A DNA stretch of 64,000 bases from Leptidea sinapis (GCF_905404315.1 NC_066286.1:4285501-4349500); one strand, 5' to 3'; counted from the stretch's first letter, positions 34,010 through 44,499 are shown. Program-made: numbers and translations. Notes: generated by a model not told the origin, from the sequence alone.

Positions 34010-34345
34010 GTGGAGTTTCTTCATGTAATCCGACCATATCCAGTTTTATATTCAAGGCTATCCCAGGTGTTAGATAATTTTAGCCCGCCTTCTCTATTAA
34101 AATTTGGGTATTTTTTGATTTCAATGGCTTCACGTACCAGTCTTGGTAGAAAGCTATTCTCTTTTACCAAAACTTTAGGCTGGTCGAAGTGGATGTAGTG
34201 ATTTGGAAGGTCTGTAATTGTGTTCACATAGAATGTAAACTTTAAACGAGACTTAAATGTAACGTAAAATCTAATGTAAAAACAGTTACAATTACATTAT
34301 TTTGAATCCTTTAAAAAGTGTTTTATTTAAACGCGTTAATCAAAG
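34010..34345 (-). pseudogene. Penelope-like element, C-terminal fragment with flanking terminal-repeat DNA
   Basis: The minus-strand frame 34021-34227 reads NHYIHFDQPKVLVKENSFLP, RLVREAIEIKKYPNFNREGG and LKLSNTWDSLEY. The sequence R-x-x-R-E-A-I-E-I-x-K-x-x-N-F-N-R-x-x-G is the familiar end of the GIY-YIG endonuclease part of Penelope-like retroelements. The RT core and the GIY-YIG motif itself are missing. At 34285-34345 the flank (CAGTTACAATTACATTATTT, AAAGTGTTTTATTTAAACGC) matches the repeats at 23170 and 37150. Confidence 0.65.
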
Positions 34346-34755
34346 AAAATACTAACAAATAAACAAATATTATTTTTGGCTGTTCTATAGAATTGTGATA
34401 TTTCGAGTCGAGGAATCTTGCACAATAACGCTTCTAAAATTTATGCGTCAAACACAATGTTCAGGGACGCCTATTGTGCACTTGTATGTAAACGAATTTA
34501 ACTTTTAAAACATAATATTTGTACACTTGAATAATTTGTTTATGTAAATATTAGCGTAAAACTGAAGTTCAAATTGATTACAATGTGGCAGTAAGATATT
34601 ATTAGATAAAACTCTATCATTTATTCTAACTAGATAAAGCTAATGTAAATTTCATGGAGCTTACACTCGCTTAATTCCTAACATTTAATATTATTTAAAT
34701 ATCATGGATTATATTTATAATAAAATATTAATATTATATAAACTATCCTGGATTA
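34346..34755. other. No recognisable feature
   Basis: AT-rich spacer. Confidence 0.45.
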
Positions 34756-35211
34756 TCTTATATATAAAATTCTCGTCTCCCGGTGTTTGTTACCAAACTC
34801 CTTCGAAACATCTGAAACGATTTGTACGAAATTTTTGTGCATATCGGGTAGGTATGAGAATCGGCCAATATCTATTTTTCATACCCCTAAATGATAAGGG
34901 TGACCCGACCCACCCCATTTTTATTTTTTTGTCATTTTTTATTTTTATTTTATTATGATTCAACATGGAAAAATACATACAACTTCAAATTTTCGCCCTC
35001 CTACGATCTACAACTAATTGTGTATCGCGATTTTTATATTATTCTGTTCCATCCACAGATCGGCTATAGGGTTACAAAATGGCAATCAAATACAATACTT
35101 GTAGTTGTAAATATATCTTTTTTTGGTAGGTCTGAGAAGCGGTTGCATCTATTTTTTATACCCCAATTTTTTTTAATTACTTTACAGTACAACGTTTGCT
35201 GGGTGAGCTAG
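34756..35211 (+). mobile_element. Non-autonomous Helitron, intact ends
   Basis: Starts TCTTATATATAAAATTCTCG after A (34755) and ends TTTGCTGGGTGAGCTAG before T (35212). Inside are GAAACATCTGAAACGATTTG, CATATCGGGTAGGTATGAGA and a second half with TAGGTCTGAGAAGCGGTTGC that repeats the first loosely. 456 bp. Open frames on both strands (34790-35211) have no helicase or Rep motif. Confidence 0.8.
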
Positions 35212-35334
35212 TAATTATATAAAATATTAATATTAAATAAATAAAATCCTGGATTTTACATAGTTCTCATTAAAAGAAATAATATTACATTATTACTAAA
35301 TAATATAATAATAAATATCAATTCAATTTGACCA

Positions 35335-35590
35335 CATTCAACGAAGACCGGCTCAAATCATCGAAGATGGTCAAATTATCTCCGACCGATTTGATTCCTT
35401 GGGGTTGCGTATAGATGTAGGTTTTCCTTGCATTTTTTACCACATTTATCACGGGAAGTCCTCAGATGACTGGTTCATTTTGATACCAGAACCCGAATTC
35501 CACCACCGACAATAACGTCAAAATGCAAAATTCTATTCGCATCCGCGACTTTTGCGAAAAACTTCGTGCCTCGTACAACCACTTTGTCAA
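35335..35590 (+). mobile_element. Divergent LINE fragment related to LINE-B
   Basis: Reads FDHIQRRPAQIIEDG, DRFDSLGLRIDV, CIFYHIYHGKSSDDWFILIP, aligning with PFDRVQRRAARIVGD...FYRIYHGECSEELFNLIP. Stops occur after that. A different, older family than the neighbour at 35940. Confidence 0.65.
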
Positions 35591-35795
35591 ATCAATTAAC
35601 AGCTACACGGTCCCGTGTTGCCCTTACCCAACGTATTTCAGCGATCTTGATTAGATCATCGGTCCATCTTGTGGGGGGGCCTCCCAACACTGCGTCTTCC
35701 GGTACGTGGTCGCCATTCGAGGACTTTACTGCCCCAACGGTCATCTGTCCGTCGAACTATGTACCCTGCCCACTGCCACTTCAGATTATAGCATA
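35590..35795 (-). mobile_element. RTE-2 LINE 3' fragment
   Basis: ACCCAACGTATTTCAGCGAT, GATCATCGGTCCATCTTGTG, TTCCGGTACGTGGTCGCCAT and CTGCCCACTGCCACTTCAG match, on the minus strand, the KWQWAGH...RPR...RWTDDL end of the element at 63770-64000. It abuts the divergent LINE directly. Confidence 0.7.
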
Positions 35796-35939
35796 CTCCT
35801 CACTTAAAAACGGCAACTCATCTGTTGACTCCTGATGTTGTGAATGTCCATGGGCGCCTGCCTCACTATTTCATAACGTGAACCTCTTGCCAGTTAGTCC
35901 AATTTTATATAAAAAAATGTACGTTCGTTTATTAATCAC

Positions 35940-37023
35940 TTTATAGAGAAGGCCGGCTTCCTCACTAGGCACAGCATACAGGTCGTTGTTGACGGTTATT
36001 GCTCGAACCCAAAGCCTGTGAACGCTGGAGTGCCCCAAGGCTGTGTGCTATCTCATACGCTGTTTCTTCTGCATATCAATGATATGTTGGACACCTCCAA
36101 CATACATTGCCATGCAGACGACAGCACTGGTAATGGGTGTGAGTTTACACGGGCCATGTAGGTTTCTCTCGGGAAATCGTCGACCAGTCTTCTATCGAGT
36201 CTTCTCTTGAGAAGGTCGCGGAATGGGGTAAATTGAACCTTGTCCAATTTAACCCCAGAAGACTCAAGTTTGCGCGTTTACCACTAAAAACCCCATTTAT
36301 CGTATCACCGCTCTTCGACAACACTTCCCTTAGAGCCTCGCATTGTATCGGAATACTGGATCTCGAAATCTCGAGTGATTGCCAATTCCGTGGAGGGCAA
36401 AGAAGTGGCTTCAAAGAAGCTGGCCGTCATTAATAGAGCACGGCTATTGCCTTCAAGCCGGCCCACATTCTAGCGCTCTACAAAGCACAGGTCCATTCAC
36501 ATAGAGAATTGCTGTAATGTCTGGTCTGGCGCACCCCAGTATCAGCTCGATCCATTTGACCGCGTGCAACGCAGAGCAGCTCGAATTGTCGGGGACCCAG
36601 TGCTCTGTGAACGGCTGAATCACTTGGCGTTGCGTAGAGACGTCGCTTCATTGTGTGTCTTCTACCGCATTTATCACGGGGAGTGTTCCGAAGAGCTGTT
36701 TAACCTGATTCCTGCCGCCGAATTCCACCTTCACACAACACACCACAAGTTAGGATATAATCCCCACCATCTGGACGTGTTGCGGTCCCCCGCAGTGCGG
36801 TTGTTAAGGTCAAGCGTACTACATAGCTGTGGAATGAGCTTCCTTTTACTGTGTTTCCGGGACGATACCACATGGGTACCTTCAAATAAGCTCGTACACC
36901 TTCCTTAAAGGCCGGCAACGCTCCTATGATTCCTCTGGTGTTGCAAGAGAATGTGGGCGGCGGTGATCACTTAACACCAGGTGACCCGTACGCTCGTTTG
37001 ACCTCCTATTCCAAAAAAAAAAA
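35940..37023 (+). pseudogene. 5'-truncated LINE-B, second long copy
   Basis: Starts slightly further upstream than the 24709 copy (FLTRHSIQVVVDGY-like, then NAGVPQGCVLSHTLFLLHIN) and runs through RRAARIVGDPVLCERLNHLA to an A-rich tail. The catalytic region is damaged: the segment expected to give YADD reads with a changed residue (CHADDS) and frameshifts lie near 36140, 36390 and 36440. No clear target duplication was found. Confidence 0.8.
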
Positions 37024-37024
37024 G

Positions 37025-37110
37025 ACAGCAGCGCTTTAGTAGTCCTTTTGGAATTACAAGAGAGTTTGGGCTGTAGTGATCACATACCATTAGGTGACCC
37101 GTATGTGTTC
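37025..37110 (+). repeat. Second, very degenerate LINE-B tail
   Basis: AATTACAAGAGAGTTTGGGC, GTAGTGATCACATACCATTA and GGTGACCCGTATG follow the A-rich end of the previous copy and match the same tail, much decayed. Confidence 0.55.
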
Positions 37111-37149
37111 CTCATAATTTTCTTTGCCGTCGTTGGTCGTGAAATACTT

Positions 37150-37485
37150 TTAAATAAAAACACTTTTTAAAGGATTACAACGCGTGTAATTGTAATTGTG
37201 ATTTTACATTAGTTTACGAAGCTGTGAGTAAATTTTGCCAAGAACCACCTGTCTACAATAAATATCATCTCCGAGGCAACAAATGCTTTCAATCTTCATA
37301 ATGACAACTATGACAAATATCTCCTGTCAACCGCAGTCCCCCTGAAAACGTGCTCTGAAGAGGTCACAAAATGTCGGGCTAGCAAAAATAATAACAAAAA
37401 TTTAACATATACGCAAAAACTAATATTAAAACACAGTTACATTTGCATGTGTTTAACCCCATAAAAAGTGTTTTATTTAAATGTG
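37150..37485 (+). repeat. Penelope-type terminal repeat
   Basis: Inverse counterpart of 23170-23440: CTCCGAGGCAACAAATGC, CATAATGACAACTATGACAA, CCCTGAAAACGTGCTCTGAA, AATGTCGGGCTAGC, TACGCAAAAACTAATATTAA and AAAAAGTGTTTTATTTAAAT. The CTGAA...GTCGGGC part recalls a hammerhead-like layout but lacks the CUGANGA and GAAA cores. Confidence 0.5.
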
Positions 37486-37489
37486 TAAT

Positions 37490-38254
37490 GCTCGAGTTAA
37501 TAAAAAAAAAAATTATACGGGATATACTTCCCGCACTTAATTATATTCTATTCCCAGCATCATTCTAATACAATCTGTATTGTTTTTGGTACTCCCCGTT
37601 CTGTGGATTCCCGTCCAATTTAGCGACGCCTACGTTGACCTATCGCAAACCTTTACCCGTAATAAATTTGTTGAGTCAATCTTTTATTCATTCACCCTAC
37701 AAATTAAAAAATAAAATCTCAAAGTTTTCTTTTCATTTAAAGATTGTAAATATAAAAATTCAGAACATGTTAAATACCAAATCTATAAATACCAGAGCAA
37801 TTTAGAGTTCCGGCTCAGAAACGTTACAATGTCGTATATAACCATAAAATATGATTTTAGGTGAACGAGTTGTAAAATTATTTACGCGAAGCACTTAAGC
37901 TGAAAGAACAGTATTTGGAAACTCAGTTAAGAATTATGGTCTACACATTTATCATACAATTTCTGACGCCGGTTTTAAAAATAGACGCTTCTCTCGTCAA
38001 CGCTAGATAAAAACTGTGGATATAATTAGCTAAACGATTGATCTGTGTACACACCAGTGAAGCCTAATTATTTGGGTGTTAAGTGACTAATGTAGAAAAT
38101 AGGAATCTTAATTAAAAACTTCGTTCTCATCGTAATTAGTTATTTATGAGACTGTTGTGTAATAAGAGGTATTAAAACACGAAACGTGGGTTAATCATAG
38201 TGTCACATGAGTGTTTTAATACTTAATTATCAACAGTTGCATACAAGACTTTAT
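37490..38254. other. No recognisable feature
   Basis: AT-rich spacer. Confidence 0.45.
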
Positions 38255-38348
38255 CTGCACAGTAATGCTTACACATTACACGGCAGAAATAGGCACCGTT
38301 GTAGTACCCTTAATCTAGCCGGCATCCTGTGCAAAGGAGCCTACCACT
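38255..38348 (-). repeat. Hairpin repeat (family A), 5' part only
   Basis: AGTAATGCTTACACATTACA, GCAGAAATAGGCACCGTTGT and TGTGCAAAGGAGCCTACCAC. The hairpin half is absent. Confidence 0.75.
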
Positions 38349-39280
38349 GATTTCATTCCCATGGTCGTGTCAGACAATAATATATTTTATAATTTAAACA
38401 ATTAAAATCGAATAGAAACAACTCGTCTATGGTTTCAGTTTTAGTGTCATTATTTGCGTGGTATTTAACCACAGAATACATATATTTATAATTGAAACTT
38501 AGTACCTACAAGTAATTTGCAAATAGCATAAGATATTTGAATTTTATTTCAATCCCATACCGTTGTTTTGTGTTCTTTTTACGTCGAGTTGAGATATTAA
38601 AAATATTTCCTCTGTATATAAAACTCCGCTAAAATAATTACAGTGAGTATTACTTGTTATGCACGAAATATTGTATTTACTAACTTTAATATGCGATTAG
38701 CAGTTACCTATTTAAAGGTTTACGTGGCTTTTACACCATTTTTTAAATCATGATTGGTATAATTCATACAAATCAGCGCTACCTTCTTAACAACCTAACC
38801 TAACCTAACCTAACATTCTTTAAATTTTTTTTTTCTCTGAATCTGAGATTCCAACCAGAAAAATATTTTGTTTTTTTTGTGAATGAAAACAGAATCATCA
38901 AGCTTTGTTTTCTGCTAATATTTATCGAGACACATAAATATTTGTTAGTGGCCCAAGCTCCATACTGTGATGGTCAATTCTCCTTTGAATATTCAAAGCA
39001 AATTAAAAAAAAAGTTAATAACTGCTCATCTTTTGAAAGTGGTTAAAAATGTTGAAAAAATTGGTTAGCTGTTACGTAATTAAATATAAGAGTAATCGTT
39101 TAGTAATCGAATTTCTATAGTGTACCTACAAATTATTTTTTTGGGCTTATGGAAGAAGCAGTGATTGAGTCATCGGTGTGCACAAACATTTATAACAATA
39201 CGTAATATTTCAAGCCATCCGAGGAAAATCGTTTAGTTTACGTAAACCCAGATCAAAGAGATGAAATGGTAATTACTTAC
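38349..39280. other. No gene; short telomere-like tract
   Basis: AT-rich. At 38792-38814 the motif AACCT is repeated four to five times; (CCTAA)n is the complement of the insect telomere repeat (TTAGG)n. Confidence 0.5.
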
Positions 39281-39473
39281 ATTGTGAAGCCCATTCGTTT
39301 GCTTCCTTTGTCAGCTCTTCTAAGATGTCAGCTGCAATTTGAACTTTCTCAAGACACGTAAGGGATCTTTTTATAGCACGATGACAGATATGGATTAGTT
39401 TTAATATTATCCAAATAGCTGACGTTAATGTGTTTGACTTTATAAACAGAAGATTATATTTAGGACGGGAGTC
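39281..39473 (-). CDS. Candidate internal coding exon, unknown protein
   Basis: The minus strand is open for 64 codons and ends ...EELTKEANEWASQ with the next base pair sequence ACAAT then GTAAGT, a consensus donor (39280-39275). The frame includes a hydrophobic run TSAIWIILKLIHIC (possible membrane helix) and an amphipathic end CLEKVQIAADILEELTKEAN. Possible acceptors are AAATTGCAG before CTGACATC (giving a 51-nt exon) or one near TGTTTATAAAG further up; neither has a strong pyrimidine tract. No repeat matches it. It could be an exon of a gene on the opposite strand nested in the larger intron, or chance; no family is recognised. Confidence 0.3.
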
Positions 39474-39896
39474 TTATTGATATTTCTTAATAGTAAAGTT
39501 ATGCGTAGGATTTCAAAGCACATAATATTTACAATAACAATTCGGCGCTTATATTGGTCCATCGACGTGTAGGATAGGGCTCAGCTTTTAGTAACCGCCT
39601 AGTTAATAGCTAATACATTACTAATTTTTACATTATATTATATGCATTCATGGTTTAAAAGAAATCCCAATTTTTACGAGGGTTTATCTATAAATCTTCC
39701 TTCACTATGTATATTGTAGTGTGTGTAACACCTATATACACCTATACACACACTCATCTCTCCCACTAGTATATAAGTATTCGCATAGACTAATAAATGG
39801 GCTTATTAGCAGTCAGACTATAATCATTTGAATACCCAAACCTCCAACATCGCAATATAGTATATACCCATCAATAATTAGTGCAGTTAAATTTGA
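39474..39896. other. No recognisable feature
   Basis: AT-rich spacer. Confidence 0.45.
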
Positions 39897-40378
39897 AGGA
39901 AGTGTGAATATTTCATTAAATATTATAATACATGATGCACCAAAAAACTCTAGAGTTCGATTGCTACTTAATTATTTTAAGTATAAGACGATGATGAGAA
40001 AAATGACAGGATTCGAAAGTGTTTTACTAAAACTACTGAAATATGAATTATAAGGAAGTGTAAAGAATTGAATAAAGATTATATAATGGTACCAAAACTG
40101 CAAGGGTTGTATTGCTACTTAATTCTTTAAACATAAAACTATTTTTGCGACCAGAATAAGATAAACGACACAATTTTAAAGTGTTTCACTAAGACTACTT
40201 CAATAAGAATTATAAAAATGTGTGAAGAATTCAATAAAGAATATATTACGTTACCAAAAATGCAAGGGTTGGATTGCAACTTTTTTTTTCTAAACATAAA
40301 ACTCTTTATTGCGACGAGAATAAGAAAAACGGCGCGATTCGAAAGTGTTTCACTAAGACTACTGCAATAAGAATTATA
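39897..40378 (+). repeat. Tandem array, three units of about 160 bp
   Basis: Units at 39897-40052, 40053-40214 and 40215-40378. Each begins with an AGGAAGTGT- or AAATGTGTG-like block and ends GAATTATA. Shared landmarks are GCAAGGGTTGTATTGCTACT (units 2 and 3 closest), AAACATAAAACT, GATTCGAAAGTGTTTCACTA and AGACTACT-CAATAAGAATTATA. Units 2 and 3 are more alike than either is to unit 1. Not related to the transposons in the window. Confidence 0.8.
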
Positions 40379-40639
40379 ATATGACGTTATTTATTTAATA
40401 TATTTACATGCAGTTTACAAATTCAGTCCCACGCTCTATAATATTATGATCAGCGGCAAGCTCAAATTCAGGGCTACATTTATCAAGAGAATTAGTTATC
40501 ATCAATCTTCAAATAAATATACTGCAGTTAGTGATGGCAAGATAAGTTCATAAGACGTTCATAAATTGGCATAGAATTGAAAATACATACCAATATTTGA
40601 AGCCCAGCTATAATAAATAGGATGAAATTCCTTGAGCCT

Positions 40640-40935
40640 TTAAAAAAAGCGTGTTACAGACCGGCAACTCTCTCGCGTTCCGTGCGAGCGCTCATTCCAA
40701 CTGAGCCAACCATTGAAGTGACGTATTGTTGATAAAATCTTGTATGCAAATATTGGGGTTGAGCAGGTTATCAACAGTAAAGTATATCCTGTAGATGAAG
40801 CCACAACCTGAGAGTTGAACAAAGCATACAAGATTTTATCAACGATACGTCCTTGGAACGGTTGGCTCAGTTGGAATGAGCGCTCGTACGGAACGCGAGA
40901 GGCCGCGGGTTCACATCGTTCATAAAATGTTGTTT
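40640..40935. mobile_element. Head-to-head pair of SINE-1 tRNA-like heads
   Basis: Left part (about 40665-40745) carries a minus-strand head and the linker GACGTATTGTTGATAAAATC; right part (40815-40921) carries a plus-strand head (acceptor GAACGGT at 40856, ATCGTTC at 40915; T-loop shortened) after the linker ACAAGATTTTATCAACGATA. Between them lies AAATATTGGGGTTGAGCAGG and CCTGTAGATGAAGCCACAAC. The halves are inverted to each other, so the element can fold back on itself. Confidence 0.7.
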
Positions 40936-41059
40936 TCAGTTTTATTTGTGTTAGTAACTTCCATTAGTAGTACACTTCCAAAAAGAGGAAGTTATTCTTT
41001 AAATTCAGTTGAATACATTTTACAGTCACGAGTGAAAATCAACGCTAGTAGAGAATATG

Positions 41060-41240
41060 TCCTGTCCGCACCATCTGGATGCGGATCTCCACAGTGCGGT
41101 TTTCAAGGAGCTTTCTTTCACGTACTACAAAGTTGGTGAATCAGCTTCCTTGTGTATTTCGGGGACGATACGACATGGGTACCTCCAAAAAGCGCATACA
41201 CCTTCCTTAAAGGCAGGCAACGCTCCTGTGATTCCTCGTC
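41060..41240 (+). mobile_element. LINE-B tail fragment
   Basis: CCGCACCATCTGGATGCG, CCACAGTGCGGTTTTCAAGG, GGGACGATACGACATGGGTA, CTTAAAGGCAGGCAACGCTC; stops before the usual tail end. Confidence 0.8.
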
Positions 41241-41384
41241 CCTTTTAGTCTTATAAACAATTCTTGGTTTATTCTCAGGCATAAATTTATACCAAGTTTA
41301 TTTCTAAGGCCGGTTGATTGATTGATGATTCCACAGATTGGGAATGGAGCGACCGACCTAAGCCTAAAAAAAATTTGTTTGATT

Positions 41385-41560
41385 GTACACTATTACTTTG
41401 TAAACTATATTTTTTGATGAAAAAAAAGCCCGCTGAATTTGTTGCGCCCATTCTTCTCAGGTCTGAGGCATTCTCTTTGGAATGGGTGGTAGTTTTTGAC
41501 TTTCAATAAGTGATGTCAGATCCTGTTTTGAATAAATATATTTTAATTTGAATTTGTCTT
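41385..41560 (+). repeat. LINE 3'-UTR repeat (family D)
   Basis: Opposite orientation to the other D copies: CGCTGAATTTGTTGCGCCCA, TTCTTCTCAGGTCTGAGGCA, GACTTTCAATAAGTGATGTC, then TTTTAATTTGAATTTG at its 3' end. Confidence 0.75.
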
Positions 41561-41749
41561 TATCTTACCTTTGTCAATACATACTAAGGGGGAAGTAAGT
41601 ACTTACAGTAACTTTTAATTTCGTTTAATAATAAGACAATAAATAGCTAAGTATATAAATCCAACAAGTTTTAAATTATGAATAACTTTACTTCGCGTTT
41701 ATTTATAACACAGTAGATGTCTGAGCTAGCCTCGGCCAATGGTATTTGT
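41561..41749. repeat. Short repeat shared with 33180-33260
   Basis: CTTACCTTTGTCAATACATA, GGGGAAGTAAGT and AGTAACTTTTAATTTCGTTT match the earlier segment. Function unknown. Confidence 0.4.
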
Positions 41750-41880
41750 AAAGCCAACCGTGAGGACCAAATTGATCGTCATATAATCCTGTAATACTGA
41801 ATCCCCGATAATTCGAGTAGCTCTGCGTTGTACGCAGTCAAATAGTTGCTGTTTACATCACTTTGCTAGGAAAGTTGAGT
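41750..41880 (-). mobile_element. LINE fragment (RVQRRA region)
   Basis: Minus strand reads QLFDCVQRRATRIIGDSVL, aligning with PFDRVQRRAARIVGDPVLCE. About 40 codons of an older relative of LINE-B. Confidence 0.65.
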
Positions 41881-41889
41881 CTCTTGGAA

Positions 41890-42977
41890 CAAAAAAAAAT
41901 CCTGTATCTGGTGCAGTTTTCGAAGTAATTTTGGCACCGGAAAATACTTTAAAGTAAGTTCTTGCCTTTGGCCATTTTTTTATAATTAATCACAAAATAT
42001 AATTAAATTTAATAGATTTCAACAGAATTGTAATAATTTTTTGAAGTCATATTGTAATTAGTTTTAGATACTGATATTATGTCATTTAGTACATTTTTAG
42101 TTTTCTCTTAATTAATTATTTATGACCTACCTACGTAAATTTAATTAATTTTTTTATGTTTAAATAAAAGAAAAAGATCTATATGAGTGAAAAATAATTG
42201 AAAAATCTGGGGCTCCCGATCTAAAACTTGCAGCCTTGTATGTTTTATATGTATATGGGCGCATGTAAGTGAAACCGGCAATTCACAGCTTGTTGTTAAA
42301 TATTTCTAGAAAAAGCAATATTAATAATAATTTTAAGCACCCACATGATCACAATCGTAATTTCTAAGCTGAGGGTCACGTCGAAATCGTTAAATATCCC
42401 GAAAATAATTTACGGACCCATCATGCAACCCCTGATTTATAGCCACTGGTATCGAAGTTAATTAAAATATGTTTAGAAACCATAACTTTTAATAAAATTA
42501 AAGATTATATCGCTTTATTTGGCAGATGTGCTGGGGTATAGGGTTGACTCATTTACAATATGACATATCATTGTTGTTAATGTTCTTTGTAGTCTATTCG
42601 TTTTAAGCATCATACGCAACAAAAGGGAATGCCCATTTTAGGCTATCAAACGCCCAGTAATTTATAATTATTTAAACTTTACCTTCATATTTTTTATTCT
42701 TCTATTAAAATATTATTATTAATCAAAAAAAGATTGCTACACTTTTACACATAGAATGAGTAACGTAACGATATTAAACAATACAAACTAAAATAAGACG
42801 ACATATTTGATTGTTACAACTAACGAAGAAGTGCTGCATATTAGGTACTAATTGCAAAGCGAATTACTTGGTTTGATAGATTTTTGAACCTGTAAATAAT
42901 AGTCTATTTGTTACAATATGATATAGTATTACTGTTGTCATCAGACAGGTTTTAAATAGGATTATGTGCCATAATAT
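41890..42977. other. No recognisable feature
   Basis: AT-rich spacer, over 1 kb without a shared repeat or supported gene. Confidence 0.45.
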
Positions 42978-43105
42978 TTTTTTTTATGGAATAGGAGGAC
43001 AAACGAGCGTACGGGTCACCTGTTGTTAAGTGATCACCGCCGCCCATGCTCTCTTGCAACACCAGAGGAATCACAGGAGCGTTGCCGGCCTTTAAGGAAG
43101 TTGTA
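42978..43105 (-). mobile_element. LINE-B tail fragment
   Basis: ATGGAATAGGAGGACAAACG, GTTGTTAAGTGATCACCGCC and CGTTGCCGGCCTTTAAGG. Confidence 0.8.
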
Positions 43106-43626
43106 ATATACCTATTCATTGGATGTAGTAGCAAATATATTGTTGCACAGTGCAATTAATAGGCATAAAGGTACATGTGAAATACAGTGTTAATAATAAC
43201 AGTATTTAAAAGGAATAAAATATATTAATTAAAATCGGTATTTATTTATTCGATTTCTTATCGATTATTGGCAACATCTGTGTCATTGTAAAATTTCAAC
43301 ATACAAATTCAACTTCCGTTTGTATATTATGCGTGTGTGTTTTGAATTTGTTTTTCTTTGTCATTGGTTTTAGCCCTTTTTTATTTTATTATTGTTTTGC
43401 AGCCCTTAGATTCTATCCTGGACGATGTTCTTATAAAGTATGACCCCCAAAATAATGCGTAAGATATAAAAATGTATTTGCAATTCGATAAAAAGCAATG
43501 ATATTATGAAATGCAAAAATATTTTATTTTTCTTAATAACCCATTCTTTCTTTAAGCCAATTTCTTAACTATTTTCTTATTTATAGTTGATATTGTTATC
43601 CCCATATACTTTTCTGTGTGTACTTT
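43106..43626. other. No recognisable feature
   Basis: AT-rich spacer. Confidence 0.45.
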
Positions 43627-43835
43627 GAAAGTCAAAGTCAAATTAACTTTATTAAATTAAGCTTAAACTAAGCGCTTTTGAATCGTCACTATAAATATTT
43701 ATAAATAACTGAATCGACCATAATATCATGTTCGGAAAAAGTAGAGTTCCTGAGAGGAACATAGAAGAAACTCAACGGCCACTCTTTTTAATGAAATAGA
43801 GTATTATAAAATGGCAATAATAATAAAATAAAATA
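43627..43835. repeat. Dispersed repeat (family E)
   Basis: GAAAGTCAAAGTCAAATTAA, CTAAGCGCTTTTGAATCGTC, GTTCGGAAAAAGTAGAGTTC, AAGAAACTCAACGGCCACTC. A second long copy is at 45105-45260. The (AAAGTC)n start suggests a simple-repeat tail of a LINE read in reverse, but no ORF is attached. Confidence 0.7.
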
Positions 43836-43837
43836 AT

Positions 43838-44010
43838 AATAATATTGACACACTTTTTACATAAATTATCTTGCCTTGTTAAGCATATATAGCATGTGTT
43901 ATGGGTTACAAGACAATGATATATTTAATACAATATACTTACTTAAACATACATATAAACATACATAAATACATTTAAACATCCATGACTCGGAAACAAA
44001 CATACATATA
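43838..44010 (-). mobile_element. SINE-2 body, tRNA head missing
   Basis: ATAATAATATTGACACACTT, GGTTACAAGACAATGATATA, CATGACTCGGAAACAAACAT. It directly follows family E. Confidence 0.7.
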
Positions 44011-44074
44011 TAACAAATGTGTTTGTAAGGTGCTATATTCTATGTATGAATCGTGTTAAGGTCATATTAAGTAA

Positions 44075-44175
44075 GACAAACATCTCCACGACGATCAGTC
44101 CTGCGCTGCCCTCATCCAACGTATTCCAGCGATCTTGACCAGTTCGTCGGACCATCTTGCCTACCAACACTGCTT
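44075..44175 (-). mobile_element. RTE-2 LINE 3' fragment
   Basis: TCCACGACGATCAGTCCTGC, GCCCTCATCCAACGTATTCC and GATCTTGACCAGTTCGTCGG match 13395-13665. Confidence 0.7.
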
Positions 44176-44179
44176 CGTC

Positions 44180-44499
44180 CTTATAATATGTATAAAATAA
44201 ATCACATCAATCAAAGAAATAACGTTATTATACAGAGAAAATTTTAAGATAACCCAAACGCAAATTGTATTTTAAACAAAACAAAGAAATATCATGATCT
44301 CACCTTTTTCATTCGACATTGAAAATTAGCAGAAATATTTTTCAACGCCGGGTGTGAATTGCTAAATTCAGGACACAAATGTTAATAGTTTAATTACTAA
44401 AACTGTCTCTAATTGGATCAGTCGTTTCAAGGCAAAGGAAGCGAAACATCCGGGGGGAACAGCGATGTTATTAGCCTGGCGGATGTGACGCATAACCAA
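44180..44499. other. No recognisable feature
   Basis: AT-rich spacer. Confidence 0.4.

Noticed and set aside
37330..37385. Second hammerhead ribozyme in the 37150-37485 repeat
   Set aside because: CTGAA...GTCGGGC resembles the layout, but the CUGANGA and GAAA cores are altered and stem II does not pair well.
39897..40378. CRISPR-like array
   Set aside because: The units are contiguous 156-164 bp repeats without spacers; this is a eukaryotic tandem duplication.
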